Source: an uncultured Gammaproteobacteria bacterium (GTDB lineage: Bacteria; Pseudomonadota; Gammaproteobacteria; Pseudomonadales; Pseudohongiellaceae). Taken from it: 64,000 nt of DNA. Shown here piece by piece: positions 33,885 to 42,044 of this stretch. The translations under genes were made by a program, and so were the position numbers. Where the stretch lies: assembly GCA_937898685.1 (NCBI GenBank), contig CALEJT010000074.1:28095-92094 (forward strand). Reading direction: 5' to 3'. The notes under the pieces are model-generated. The model did no database searches. It was not told where the DNA came from and saw nothing but the letters and a program-made list of their open reading frames with translations. The stretch's first letter is position 1. Each line of letters opens with the position of its first letter.

Positions 33885-35351
33885 ATGTCGAACGTGCTGA
33901 TCGTTGTCGACAGGTTGGAAGACTGGGAACCGTACTATCCAAGCGATCTCGTCATCTCGTTCGACCAGTATCTGGCGCTGAAACCTCCGCCCAATCAGCG
34001 CGTGCGCGTCATCAATCTGTGCAGCGACTACAGTTACCTGAGTCAGGGTTATTACTGTTCGCTGCTCGCAGAGGCGAAAGGCCATCACGTCATTCCGTCG
34101 AGCAAGGTGCTGACCGATGTCGGTTCACCCTTGCTCTATCAGCTCAACGTCGAAGAGCTCTTCTCGGCACTCGACAAGCTCTACCGAAATCAGGCGCGTC
34201 CGGAGCAGTTGGAGTTCAAGACCTATTTCGGTCAGGTGGCGGAGCCTTCGCTCAAGCCACTGGCGCGTGTCGTATTCGAACGTTTTCCCTCGCCGATCAT
34301 CTCACTGACGCTCAAACATCTCGATGGCCATTGGGTGATCGCGGATCTGCGCATCGTCGATCACAAGAGTCTCAGCGATGAGGAAGAGACCGCCTTCGGT
34401 GAAGCGCTCGACAATTTCAGTCGTGAGGTGTGGCATCCGAAGAAGGCGCGCAAGCTGGCGAAGTACGACCTCGCGATCCTGGTGAACGAAGAGGAGAAGA
34501 TGCCGCCCAGCAATCCTGCGGCGATCAAGAAGTTCATCCAGGCCGGCAAGAACCTCGGCATCGATGTCGAAGTGATCACACCGAACGACTTCATGCGTTT
34601 GCCGGAATTCGATGCGCTCTTCATCCGCGAGACGACGAGCATCGAGCATCACACCTATCGCTTCGCCAAGAAGGCGGAGAGCATGGGGCTCGTGGTGATC
34701 GACGATCCGACGTCGATCCTGCGCTGCACCAACAAGATCTACCTCGCCGACTTGTTCGCGGCCACCGGTGTGCCGGCGCCGAAGACGCTCATCATAGGCC
34801 ACAACCGTCCCGAGCAATTGCGCGATGCCGCAGAAAAACTCGGCTTCCCGATCGTGGTGAAGATTCCCGATGGTTCCTTCTCGCGTGGTGTGGTGAAGGT
34901 GAATTCGATGGAAGAGTTCGAGCGCAAGACGGCGGAGCTCTTCCGGGAGTCGAGCCTATTGTTGGCGCAGGAGTTTCTCTACACCGACTTCGATTGGCGC
35001 ATCGGCATCCTCAATCACAAGGCGCTCTATGCCTGCCGTTACTACATGGTGAAGAACCATTGGCAGATCTATCGGCACAAGGAGAGCGGCAACGACAAGG
35101 CGCGTTCGGGCGGCTTCGATACCTTGCCCACCTTCGAAGTACCGCGCTCGGTGTTGCAGGCTGCACTCAAGGCCACCAGGCAGATCGGTGACGGTTTCTA
35201 CGGCGTCGATGTGAAACAGTGGGGCGACAAGGCCTACGTAATCGAAGTGAACGACAATCCGAGCATCGAAACGGGTGTGGAGGACGAATATCTCGGCAAC
35301 GAGCTGTATAGTCTGATCATGCAGGAGTTCCTGCGGCGCATGGATCAGTAA
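33885..35351 (+). CDS. RimK family ATP-grasp ligase with N-terminal extension
   Basis: A 488-residue protein. The C-terminal half (about 195-485) is an ATP-grasp ligase: 'PTSILRCTNKIYLADLF', 'FPIVVKIPDGSFSRGVVKV' with the ATP-binding Lys, 'DFDWRIGILNHKALYACRYY', and the metal-binding 'VIEVNDNPSIETGVED'. The N-terminal about 190 residues have no obvious family; they end with a basic stretch 'WHPKKARKLAKYDLAIL'. E. coli RimK adds Glu residues to ribosomal protein S6 and is only about 300 residues long, so this longer type is a distinct subgroup with unknown acceptor. It is monocistronic or followed by the peroxiredoxin after 37 bases. Confidence 0.87.
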   Translation: MSNVLIVVDRLEDWEPYYPSDLVISFDQYLALKPPPNQRVRVINLCSDYSYLSQGYYCSLLAEAKGHHVIPSSKVLTDVGSPLLYQLNVEELFSALDKLYRNQARPEQLEFKTYFGQVAEPSLKPLARVVFERFPSPIISLTLKHLDGHWVIADLRIVDHKSLSDEEETAFGEALDNFSREVWHPKKARKLAKYDLAILVNEEEKMPPSNPAAIKKFIQAGKNLGIDVEVITPNDFMRLPEFDALFIRETTSIEHHTYRFAKKAESMGLVVIDDPTSILRCTNKIYLADLFAATGVPAPKTLIIGHNRPEQLRDAAEKLGFPIVVKIPDGSFSRGVVKVNSMEEFERKTAELFRESSLLLAQEFLYTDFDWRIGILNHKALYACRYYMVKNHWQIYRHKESGNDKARSGGFDTLPTFEVPRSVLQAALKATRQIGDGFYGVDVKQWGDKAYVIEVNDNPSIETGVEDEYLGNELYSLIMQEFLRRMDQ

Positions 35352-35388
35352 GAGCTGCCAGCGTTCAACCCGAGTAAAGGAGATACAG

Positions 35389-35874
35389 ATGACGATCAAG
35401 GTCGGCGACAAGATTCCGCAGTGCCCGAGTCTGAAAGTAATGGGTGAGAAAGGTCCGCAAGGGGTGACGACGTCGGAGTTGTTCGACGGCAAGAAGGTGG
35501 TGCTCTTCGCGGTGCCCGGTGCCTTCACTCCCGGTTGTTCGAAAAGCCATCTGCCCGGCTATGTGACCCTGGCGGACAAGATCAAGGAGAAGGGTGTCGA
35601 CAGCATCATCTGCATGGCGGTCAACGATGCCTTCGTGATGGATGCCTGGGGCAAGGCGCAGAACGCGGAAGAGATCACGATGCTGGCCGACGGCAATGGA
35701 GACTTCACGAAAGCCTTGGGGCTCGAACTGGACGGCACCGGTTGGGGCATGGGACAGCGCTGCAAGCGCATGGCGATGATCGTAGAAGACGGTGTGGTGA
35801 AACATCTCGCCATCGAACCACCCGGCAGCAGCATCGTGGAGAGCTCCGCCGAGACCATTCTGAAACTGCTTTGA
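35389..35874 (+). CDS. peroxiredoxin, Prx5 type
   Basis: A 161-residue thiol peroxidase. The peroxidatic Cys50 lies in 'VPGAFTPGCSKSHLPGY', typical of the Prx5 class. Further cysteines occur at about 74 and 125 ('GQRCKRMAM'). It should reduce H2O2 and organic peroxides in the cytoplasm, using glutaredoxin/glutathione or thioredoxin. Start after AGGAGATACAG. A strong hairpin follows the stop. Confidence 0.92.
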   Translation: MTIKVGDKIPQCPSLKVMGEKGPQGVTTSELFDGKKVVLFAVPGAFTPGCSKSHLPGYVTLADKIKEKGVDSIICMAVNDAFVMDAWGKAQNAEEITMLADGNGDFTKALGLELDGTGWGMGQRCKRMAMIVEDGVVKHLAIEPPGSSIVESSAETILKLL

Positions 35875-35885
35875 TTCACACCAGT

Positions 35886-35915
35886 GATTGGGCCGCATGT
35901 TCACGCGGCCCAATC
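35886..35915 (+). terminator. hairpin after the peroxiredoxin gene
   Basis: Perfect 11-bp stem GATTGGGCCGC / GCGGCCCAATC with an 8-base loop, 11 bases after the stop. The T-run is weak (GTTCCTCC), so it may be a terminator or an mRNA 3'-end stabiliser. Confidence 0.65.
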
Positions 35916-36020
35916 GTTCCTCCTCATCAAGTCACAATCGTTTTCGCATGTTGGGTTTCTCGTAAGACGAAATCCGCCATGCGATGTTGAGCTTTCGTTG
36001 CGTGTGGAAAGAGTCTCTTC

Positions 36021-36052
36021 GTAGGTTGGCCTGAACGAAGTGAAGCTCAACG
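36021..36052 (+). repeat. GTAGGTTGG dispersed repeat
   Basis: Starts GTAGGTTGGCCTGAACG and ends GTGAAGCTCAACG, with partial dyad symmetry (GTTGGCCT / GCTCAAC). It matches the common proteobacterial element that also has a degenerate copy at 15760-15809. Confidence 0.55.
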
Positions 36053-36285
36053 GGTGATATCCGGGATTCGTTGCAACTGCCGGTAGAAAAGGTGCGTATG
36101 AATGCGCTCCGGTATCGTGACGCTCTCAGGGGCTCGTTGTGCTCGGTTTCCCGCGAAGATGGCACCGGCCGTCGTCGAGATCGGAGAGGGCTTTTCCTTT
36201 GTAAGACGACGCAGCCCCACGAGCGATCGACCATTGGTGTTGGGTGTGGCGACGTGGAACTGATCTCGAGTCACCCTTCGTGCGG

Positions 36286-36311
36286 GAGCGAGCCAAACCA
36301 CTGGCTCGCTC
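36286..36311. terminator. hairpin downstream of the formate/nitrite transporter gene
   Basis: Perfect 10-bp stem GAGCGAGCCA / TGGCTCGCTC with a 6-base loop, 34 bases beyond the stop of the minus-strand transporter gene. No T-run on the minus strand and only TTT on the plus strand. Confidence 0.45.
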
Positions 36312-36345
36312 TTTCGCAGCTCTCACATAACTACGTGGTTCAAGC

Positions 36346-37203
36346 TCATGCCGCACGCGGCACACCGAGTTCACGTTCGGCAGCAGCCGAGACCGGTGCG
36401 ATGCGTTTGGCGGCAGTCTTGTAGTGCGTGCTGTAGAGCGTCAGGCCGGTGAAGAGGATGCCGCCCACCAGGTTGCCGAGGGCGGTGGGAATTTCGTTCC
36501 AGATGAAGTAGTCGGCCACCGAGAACTCCCCGCCGAGGATCATCGCGGTGGGGAAGAGGAACATGTTCACCACCGAGTGTTCGAAGCCCATGTAGAAGAA
36601 CACGAGGATCGGCATCCACATCGCGATCACCTTGCCGCTCACCGACGAGGACACCATCGCGCCCACCACACCCGTCGACACCATCCAGTTGCACAGCATG
36701 CCGCGCACGAAGATGGTGGCCCAGCCGGCAAGACCGTAGTCGGAATAGCCCAGCGTGCGAGCCACACCGATGCCCGCGAGTCGTTCGCCCACCGCACCGG
36801 CGCCGGTCTGGAAACCGTAGGTCAGGATGAAGCTCATCATCAGCGCCACCGTGAGCGCGCCGGCGAAGTTGCCGGTGAACACGAGACCCCAGTTGCGCAG
36901 CACCGCGCGACCGTCGGCGCCGGGGCGACGGTCCAGATACGCCAACGGCGTCAGCATGAACACGCCCGTCACGAGATCGAAGCCCAAGAGATACAGCATG
37001 CAGAAGCCGACCGGAAACAGCAGCGCACCGAGCAAGGCATTGCCACTTTGTACCGTGATGGTGACGGCGAAGGCAGCAGCGAGTGCGAGGATGGCTCCCG
37101 CCATGTAGGCACGGATCAGCGTGTCGCGCGTGGACATGTGCAGTTTCGATTCACCGGCGTCGACCATGCGGGTGACGAAATCTTTCGGACTCAGATAAGA
37201 CAT
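36346..37203 (-). CDS. formate/nitrite transporter family channel
   Basis: A 285-residue FNT-family protein with six membrane helices. The signature regions are 'GNFAGALTVALMMSF', 'RGMLCNWMVSTGVVGA' and 'FEHSVVNMFLFPTAMI', the last with the conserved central-pore His. Family members move formate, nitrite or hydrosulfide across the inner membrane as pentamers. Being next to a NasR-type nitrate/nitrite regulator suggests nitrite (NirC-like) rather than formate. Start at 37203 after AAGAGAGG. It follows nasR by 89 bases on the same strand. Confidence 0.9.
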   Translation of the reverse strand: MSYLSPKDFVTRMVDAGESKLHMSTRDTLIRAYMAGAILALAAAFAVTITVQSGNALLGALLFPVGFCMLYLLGFDLVTGVFMLTPLAYLDRRPGADGRAVLRNWGLVFTGNFAGALTVALMMSFILTYGFQTGAGAVGERLAGIGVARTLGYSDYGLAGWATIFVRGMLCNWMVSTGVVGAMVSSSVSGKVIAMWMPILVFFYMGFEHSVVNMFLFPTAMILGGEFSVADYFIWNEIPTALGNLVGGILFTGLTLYSTHYKTAAKRIAPVSAAAERELGVPRAA

Positions 37204-37292
37204 GGCGTACCTCTCTTATGAATTGATAGGAGAACGGAACCAGCAGAAGACGAGCATGCGTGCCGAGACGAACCGGCGATCCAAACGGAAGC

Positions 37293-38651
37293 TCATGAAC
37301 GATCCTTGGTTTTGCCGGCGGCGGCGATCAGGTGTTCGCAGACGTCGACCAGCCTGAGATTGGAGTTCATCGCTTTCTGGCGCAGACGTTGATAGGCCTG
37401 TTCTTCGGAAAGGCCGAGTCGATGCATCAACAGTCCCTTCGCCTGTTCCACCAGCTTGCGTTCGGCCAAGGCGCGACGTGCGGCTTCGAGTTCTTCGCTG
37501 GTGCGCTTGAGATGTTCGGCCTGCTCGCGCAGAAGGTCGTAGAGCGGTCTCGTGTTCGAGGCGTGCAGCGGATCGACGTCCTGGCCGAGGTCATCTGCCA
37601 CGCCTGGCGCGATCGGTAGATTCATGTCGAGCAGCACGGCGGTTGCCGCAGGGGTGCCGGCGCCTGCGGCCAGCGTTTCCATGCGGGCTTCGTGTTCGTG
37701 CAGGGCACGATGTGCCATCTCGACCCGTTCACGGCTGAGCGCGATCAGGTTCTGCGTCAGCATTTCTTCCAGCGAGTGCATGGCATCGATGCGCGCGGTG
37801 GCTTTCTCGTACCAGATTTCGCTGGTGTCCGGCGGAATGTCGGTGGGCTTTTCGATGCGGTCGATGACCAGGCGCAAGGTCTGTAGCTGCTGCTCGACGG
37901 TGCTGTTCTTGAGTTCCTGCCAGTAGCGCAGTTGCTCGGCAGAGGCGAAGCGTTCGAAGATCGAGAACGCACGTTCCTGAGCATGACGCAGCGCTTCCAG
38001 GCGTTCTTTCAATGCAGCGGTGAAGGCGCAGCCGGCGAAGCCGATGGCGGCCCAGGCGCGTTCCTGTCCAGCGTATTCCTTGCCCTGCATGAAGTTGAAC
38101 TGCGCCACGAGCGCGCGACTGACCGCGGCATCGCCGGCACTGTCGGCGGCTTCGAACACGATCCCCAGCAAACCGGCGATGAGACGACCGAAGGCCTCGG
38201 TCATGTGCGGTGCCGGGATGGCGATGTGCTCGACCCGCGGGCGCAATTCTGCGAGTTCGTCGAGACCCTGCAGCACGAAGGCCACCTTGCTGAGCAGACG
38301 TGGTGAAGCTTCGGCGCGGCGGTCGTGCAGATAGCGTTCTTCCAGGAGTTCACGTAATTGCGCTTCCGCGGACGAGGCCAGCTGCAGCTGGTGTTGGCGC
38401 TGCTGATGGAAGTGTCCGCCGCTGGAAGACAGATAGATGTTGGAAACACCGCGCTCGCGCTGCAGCTGATGAATGAGTTCGCTGACGCAGGACACGAGCT
38501 GACAAGTGTTGGCGAGATTCCTGAGCGCGCGAATCTCGGCCTGCTTGGCGGCGAGCAAGAACTGTTCGGTGGTGCGTCCCGGCCTGATCATCTCGGGACA
38601 AGGTAGTCGGTAGTTGGTCGCATGGGATGCAACACGCAAATGACGTTCCAT
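37293..38651 (-). CDS. nasR: NasR-like nitrate/nitrite-responsive antiterminator (NIT + ANTAR)
   Basis: A 452-residue regulator. Residues about 50-310 match the all-helical NIT (nitrate/nitrite-sensing) domain: 'LIHQLQRERGVSNIYLSS', 'RALVAQFNFMQGKEYAGQERA', 'IWYEKATARIDAMHSLE'. A coiled-coil ('LREQAEHLKRTSEELEAARRAL') leads to a C-terminal ANTAR RNA-binding domain (about 385-445) with 'LVEQAKGLLMHRLGLSEEQAYQRLRQKAM'-type sequence (read in parts). In Klebsiella, NasR binds the leader RNA of the nitrate-assimilation operon and prevents termination. The symbol is by architecture. No nitrate reductase is in the window; the only linked target is the FNT channel. Its own leader contains a terminator. 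Confidence 0.88.
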   Translation of the reverse strand: MERHLRVASHATNYRLPCPEMIRPGRTTEQFLLAAKQAEIRALRNLANTCQLVSCVSELIHQLQRERGVSNIYLSSSGGHFHQQRQHQLQLASSAEAQLRELLEERYLHDRRAEASPRLLSKVAFVLQGLDELAELRPRVEHIAIPAPHMTEAFGRLIAGLLGIVFEAADSAGDAAVSRALVAQFNFMQGKEYAGQERAWAAIGFAGCAFTAALKERLEALRHAQERAFSIFERFASAEQLRYWQELKNSTVEQQLQTLRLVIDRIEKPTDIPPDTSEIWYEKATARIDAMHSLEEMLTQNLIALSRERVEMAHRALHEHEARMETLAAGAGTPAATAVLLDMNLPIAPGVADDLGQDVDPLHASNTRPLYDLLREQAEHLKRTSEELEAARRALAERKLVEQAKGLLMHRLGLSEEQAYQRLRQKAMNSNLRLVDVCEHLIAAAGKTKDRS

Positions 38652-38772
38652 TCAGCCTCTCCGTCGCAAGAGAGAGGTGGCTGGGTCGCTGCCGTGGCAG
38701 TGGTGTGCCAGGGTCCTCGGGTCGAGGGTAGGGCGGCGCAAGGCTCGTTCCTCCGGTTTTTCAGCCACCAAT

Positions 38773-38806
38773 AAAAAAGCCTGCACCCCGGGGGAGGGGT
38801 GCAGGC
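38773..38806 (-). terminator. intrinsic terminator/attenuator before nasR
   Basis: On the minus strand: GCCTGCACCCC - TCCCCC - GGGGTGCAGGC, an 11-bp perfect stem with a 6-base loop, followed by TTTTTT (38778-38773) and ATT. It lies 121 bases upstream of the nasR start and 286 bases downstream of the SET gene stop. Confidence 0.85.
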
Positions 38807-38850
38807 CTCATTGCCTGACGTAAAGATGTACTTCGGATAGAACTCCTCCC

Positions 38851-38860
38851 GAGGCCTGCA
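38851..38860 (-). promoter_or_regulatory. possible antiterminator strand of the nasR leader
   Basis: On the minus strand TGCAGGCCTC is the exact complement of GAGGCCTGCA at 38809-38800, which includes the 5' arm of the terminator. Pairing of these 10-mers excludes the terminator stem. It is the arrangement expected of an antitermination leader; ANTAR-type AxxGxx hexaloops were not clearly found. Confidence 0.5.
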
Positions 38861-39091
38861 GGCTTCACCGGGTCGGGTACAGAGTCGTATCGCTGGGAAG
38901 ACTCATTCAAGAAGCATGCCGGAGTGGCATTGGAGACACCGCCAGCCGGCAAGTGCTTCTTTATCAAGCGCTTGGAGCTGCTTTGCGCCTGGCATGGACG
39001 CAACCGCCGTCAGTGAAGGCATGCACCGAAATGACGAACGAGGTGTGGTTGTGCACCGGCAAAGTGCGTGCTCGCGGTGCTGCCGGTGCGC

Positions 39092-39550
39092 CTAGCGCAG
39101 TAGCTCGAGCAGTGCGGCGGTGGAAAGCCGCAGGTTCTCGGCCCAGGAGTAGCCGACGATCTCGCGGCCGGTTTCGGCATCGCGGAAGGGCAGGACTTCG
39201 TGGTCGTTGACGAGGAAGCGATAGTCCACCGTGATCTCGTCACCGGGCGCGAGGTCACGCGTGGCGAAGATGAAACCGAGATGCCACAGGCCGCTCGGTT
39301 GGAACGAGTGATTGACGTAGCAGTCGTCCGGCCAGTCGGTGCTGACGGTGTGGAAGTCTTCGAACCAGCGCACGCAGGCTTCGTCTTCGGGAGAACCGGG
39401 CACGAGCGCCGCACGTTCGGCGCCGCTGTAGACGCGATCGATGGCGTCGGGTGCCACCAGCACCTGTCCCTTGCGCACCGCCTCCAGCAGAAAGACCCCC
39501 TTGCCGTGGGCGTGGACGGCTTCTCGGATTTCATAGGCGGGCACGATCAT
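39092..39550 (-). CDS. SET domain protein
   Basis: A 152-residue protein consisting of a single SET domain: an N-terminal 'HGKGVFLLEAVRKGQVLV', then 'DCYVNHSFQPSGLWHLGFIFATRDLAPGDEITVDYRF' (given here in parts: NHS motif at about 79-81, GDEITVDY at about 103-110). These two motifs form the S-adenosylmethionine and active-site pseudoknot. SET proteins are lysine methyltransferases in eukaryotes; bacterial single-domain forms have few known substrates. It stands alone between degQ (divergent) and nasR. Confidence 0.82.
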   Translation of the reverse strand: MIVPAYEIREAVHAHGKGVFLLEAVRKGQVLVAPDAIDRVYSGAERAALVPGSPEDEACVRWFEDFHTVSTDWPDDCYVNHSFQPSGLWHLGFIFATRDLAPGDEITVDYRFLVNDHEVLPFRDAETGREIVGYSWAENLRLSTAALLELLR

Positions 39551-39763
39551 GGCCGGCTCCTGTGGAATGGGCGGCGCGAGGATACGGAGCGGTCAGGATC
39601 AAGTCCAGCAAAGCCCGACTCGAGGGCCAGTTGACGGCCGGCTTCTTGAATTGCCACCCTATGCCCCCACGTTTTTGCGCAAGCTCCACGAGAGCTCCCC
39701 ACGGCTGCCTGTCATCCGCGGGATGGCAGTGAGCCTCCGGGTAATTCGACACGGAGAACTGTC

Positions 39764-41146
39764 ATGAGCCTGAACAAGAACCTACCCCGGCTGTCCTCGC
39801 TGTTCCTTGCAGCGACCATGGCCGCCTTCACTCCCATGCTCAGCCCCATGGTCGAAGCAGCGGCCCCCGTCGAACGTGCCGGGGTGGCACCGATGCTGGA
39901 GAAGGTCACTCCGGCAGTGGTCAACATCGCGGTCAGTGGCCGCCGTGCGGTGCAACAGAACCCGCTGCTCAACGACCCCTTCTTCAGAGACTTCTTCAAC
40001 ATTCCCGAACAACCGCGTTCCGTGCCGACGCAGTCCGTCGGCTCCGGCGTCATCATCGATGCGGAGAAGGGCTACGTGATCACCAACCATCACGTGGTGA
40101 ACAACGCCGAGGAAATCCGGGTGGTGCTCACCGACAAGCGGCGCTTCACGGCCAAGTTGATCGGCAGCGACGCCGGCACCGACATCGCTCTCTTGCAGAT
40201 CGATGCCAAGGATCTGACGGCAGTGCCGCTGGCGGATTCGAAGACCTTGCGCGTGGGTGATTTCGTCGCCGCCATCGGCAACCCCTTCGGTCTCGGTCAG
40301 ACCGTGACCACCGGCATCGTGAGCGCCCTCGGTCGTGCCGGCATCAATGCCGAAGGCTACGAGGATTTCATTCAGACCGACGCCTCGATCAACCCCGGTA
40401 ACTCCGGTGGTGCACTGGTCGACTTCGACGGCAACCTGATCGGCATCAACACCGCCATCATCGCGCCATCGGGCGGCAACGTCGGCATCGGTTTCGCCGT
40501 GCCGATCAACATGGCGAAGGCGGTGGTGGATCAGTTGATCGAATACGGTGAAGTGCGCCGCGGCATGCTCGGTGTGCAGATCACCGACGTGACGCCCGAC
40601 ATCGTGGAAGCGCTGGAGCTCAAGGTGAGCGACGGTGCGGTGGTGCAGAGCGTCACGCCCGGTTCGCCCGCGGAAAAGGCGGGGATTCAGGCCGGCGACG
40701 TCATCGTCTCGGTGAATGGTCAGCCGATCAAGGGCGCCTCGGACCTGCGCAACACCATCGGCCTCATTCGTGCCGGCACCGAAGTGCGACTGGGGCTTCT
40801 GCGCGAGGATCAGCGGCGCGAGGTCAAGGCGACCATCGGCGAGAACCAGCAGAACCAGGTGGCTTCGTCGCAGGGCGCGCAGGGCTCGGTATTGCAGGGT
40901 GCAACCTTCGGTCCCGTGCCCTCCGACGATCCGAACTACGGCGGCACCGGCGGCGTGCTCGTCACCGGTGTCGAGCAGGGCAGTCGCGCCTGGAACAGTG
41001 GTCTGCGTGCCGGAGACATCATCACCGCGGTCAACCGTCAGGCGGTGCGTGATCCACGCGAACTGCAGGAACGCGTGGCGGATCAGGGTACGGTGGCGCT
41101 CAACATTCTGCGCGACAACCAGAGTCTGTTCCTGATTCTGCGCTAA
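39764..41146 (+). CDS. degQ: DegP/DegQ-like periplasmic serine protease
   Basis: A 460-residue Do-family protease with a signal peptide (about 1-33). The catalytic triad is His110 ('TNHHVV'), Asp140 ('GTDIALL') and Ser214 ('NPGNSGGALV'). Two PDZ domains follow (about 270-350 and 380-455). It degrades and refolds damaged envelope proteins. The short LA-loop and overall length fit DegQ better than DegP or the one-PDZ DegS. Ribosome site GGAG at 39753; terminator 11 bases after the stop. Confidence 0.93.
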   Translation: MSLNKNLPRLSSLFLAATMAAFTPMLSPMVEAAAPVERAGVAPMLEKVTPAVVNIAVSGRRAVQQNPLLNDPFFRDFFNIPEQPRSVPTQSVGSGVIIDAEKGYVITNHHVVNNAEEIRVVLTDKRRFTAKLIGSDAGTDIALLQIDAKDLTAVPLADSKTLRVGDFVAAIGNPFGLGQTVTTGIVSALGRAGINAEGYEDFIQTDASINPGNSGGALVDFDGNLIGINTAIIAPSGGNVGIGFAVPINMAKAVVDQLIEYGEVRRGMLGVQITDVTPDIVEALELKVSDGAVVQSVTPGSPAEKAGIQAGDVIVSVNGQPIKGASDLRNTIGLIRAGTEVRLGLLREDQRREVKATIGENQQNQVASSQGAQGSVLQGATFGPVPSDDPNYGGTGGVLVTGVEQGSRAWNSGLRAGDIITAVNRQAVRDPRELQERVADQGTVALNILRDNQSLFLILR

Positions 41147-41157
41147 GCATTCGACTG

Positions 41158-41190
41158 GGGAGGCCTTGCTTTGCGGGGCCTCCCTTTTTT
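41158..41190 (+). terminator. intrinsic terminator of degQ
   Basis: Stem GGGAGGCC (41158-41165) / GGCCTCCC (41177-41184), 11-base loop, then six T. Confidence 0.9.
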
Positions 41191-41226
41191 CATCCGCTCA
41201 TTGAACCGACAAAGGAGGCTAAAACG

Positions 41227-41820
41227 ATGTACAGGAAACTTGTTACCTTGTTCAGCACCCGCTTGCTGGTGTTGATGATGCTCGCGCTGGGCTGGCAGGT
41301 GGCACAGGCGGCCGCGCTCTATGAGTTCAAGGGGACCACCCCGCAGACGAAGAGCGAAGGGGATAACGAGATCCGACTGTCGTTGTTGGGCCTGAGCGAC
41401 GACGCGCAGAACCAGGCCGTGGTACAGGCCTTCCGCGAATATCTCGAACAGAAGGACGCACAGGCCTTCGACAAGACCATCCAGGAACAGCAGAGCCGCG
41501 GCTATCTCTTTACCAAGGCCGCTGCCGGTTATTCGGTGAAATACGCCTGGCAGGATCAGAACAATAGCGATCGCATCGTGCTGTTGGTCACGCCGGCACT
41601 GAAAACCCGCAACCCTTATCTCTGGAAAGAACAGAACCAGAGCGAAGAGCCCTTCAGCGTGCTGGAACTGCGCAAGCAGGGTGAGGAGCTGACCGTGAAG
41701 ACTTCGCTGGATTCTGCCGTGGTGGTCAACGACGTGGGGCAGCTGCAATTGCAGGACTACGACAACGCCAGCGTGTTCGCCACGCTCAAGGAACAGCGTT
41801 CCTACAACCGCAGCAATTGA
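41227..41820 (+). CDS. secreted protein of unknown function
   Basis: A 197-residue protein with a signal peptide ('LLVLMMLALGWQVAQAA'). The mature part is hydrophilic, Gln/Asp/Lys-rich, mixed alpha/beta, with 'LYEFKGTTPQTKSEGDNEIRL' near its N-terminus (quoted only in part) and 'DRIVLLVTPALKTRNPYLW' in the middle. No cysteines in the mature chain, no catalytic motif, no family recognised. Good AAAGGAGG ribosome site. It is flanked by terminators on both sides, so it is monocistronic. Confidence 0.65.
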   Translation: MYRKLVTLFSTRLLVLMMLALGWQVAQAAALYEFKGTTPQTKSEGDNEIRLSLLGLSDDAQNQAVVQAFREYLEQKDAQAFDKTIQEQQSRGYLFTKAAAGYSVKYAWQDQNNSDRIVLLVTPALKTRNPYLWKEQNQSEEPFSVLELRKQGEELTVKTSLDSAVVVNDVGQLQLQDYDNASVFATLKEQRSYNRSN

Positions 41821-41987
41821 TTTCTCCATCGTTGCCACGGGTGGCGGCAGCAGGTTCGGCCCGCGCTATGAGCGATCGTTCGCGCGCAGTCCGGCTGCAT
41901 CGGGTCACCACATCGGACGGTGGCTCGTGAGGTAGGGAAGGGCGGGCTCGCTGCGCCGCTGCCAAGCCTCCGCTACAATTCGTCGCC

Positions 41988-42021
41988 GCCGGGTCGTCCC
42001 AGAGGACGGCCCGGCTTTTTT
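41988..42021 (+). terminator. intrinsic terminator between the secreted protein and the AEC gene
   Basis: Stem GCCGGGTCGTCC / GGACGGCCCGGC (12 bp with one T-G pair), CAGA loop, then six T. It lies 167 bases after the previous stop and only 23 bases before the next ATG. A possible -10 box TACAAT lies at 41974-41979, just upstream of the stem. Confidence 0.85.
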
Positions 42022-42044
42022 GTGTCAGCCGAACGGTCCCATCC

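Larger units (their letters stand above)
35875..36345. other. intergenic region, 471 bases, with hairpins and a dispersed repeat
   Basis: Contains the peroxiredoxin terminator hairpin, one GTAGGTTGG repeat and a 10-bp perfect hairpin at 36286-36311. No coding region is supported. Confidence 0.55.
38652..39091 (-). other. structured leader region upstream of nasR, 440 bases
   Basis: No protein gene. Read on the minus strand it holds, in order: a long hairpin 38959-38911 (GAAGCA..TGCCGG pairing with CCGGCATGCTTC), a hairpin 38904-38882 (GAGTC/GACTC), a CCCGA/TCGGG pairing 38877-38848, a 10-mer at 38860-38851, and an intrinsic terminator at 38806-38773. The region could alternatively be simply the 3' untranslated part of the SET gene. 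Confidence 0.55.
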
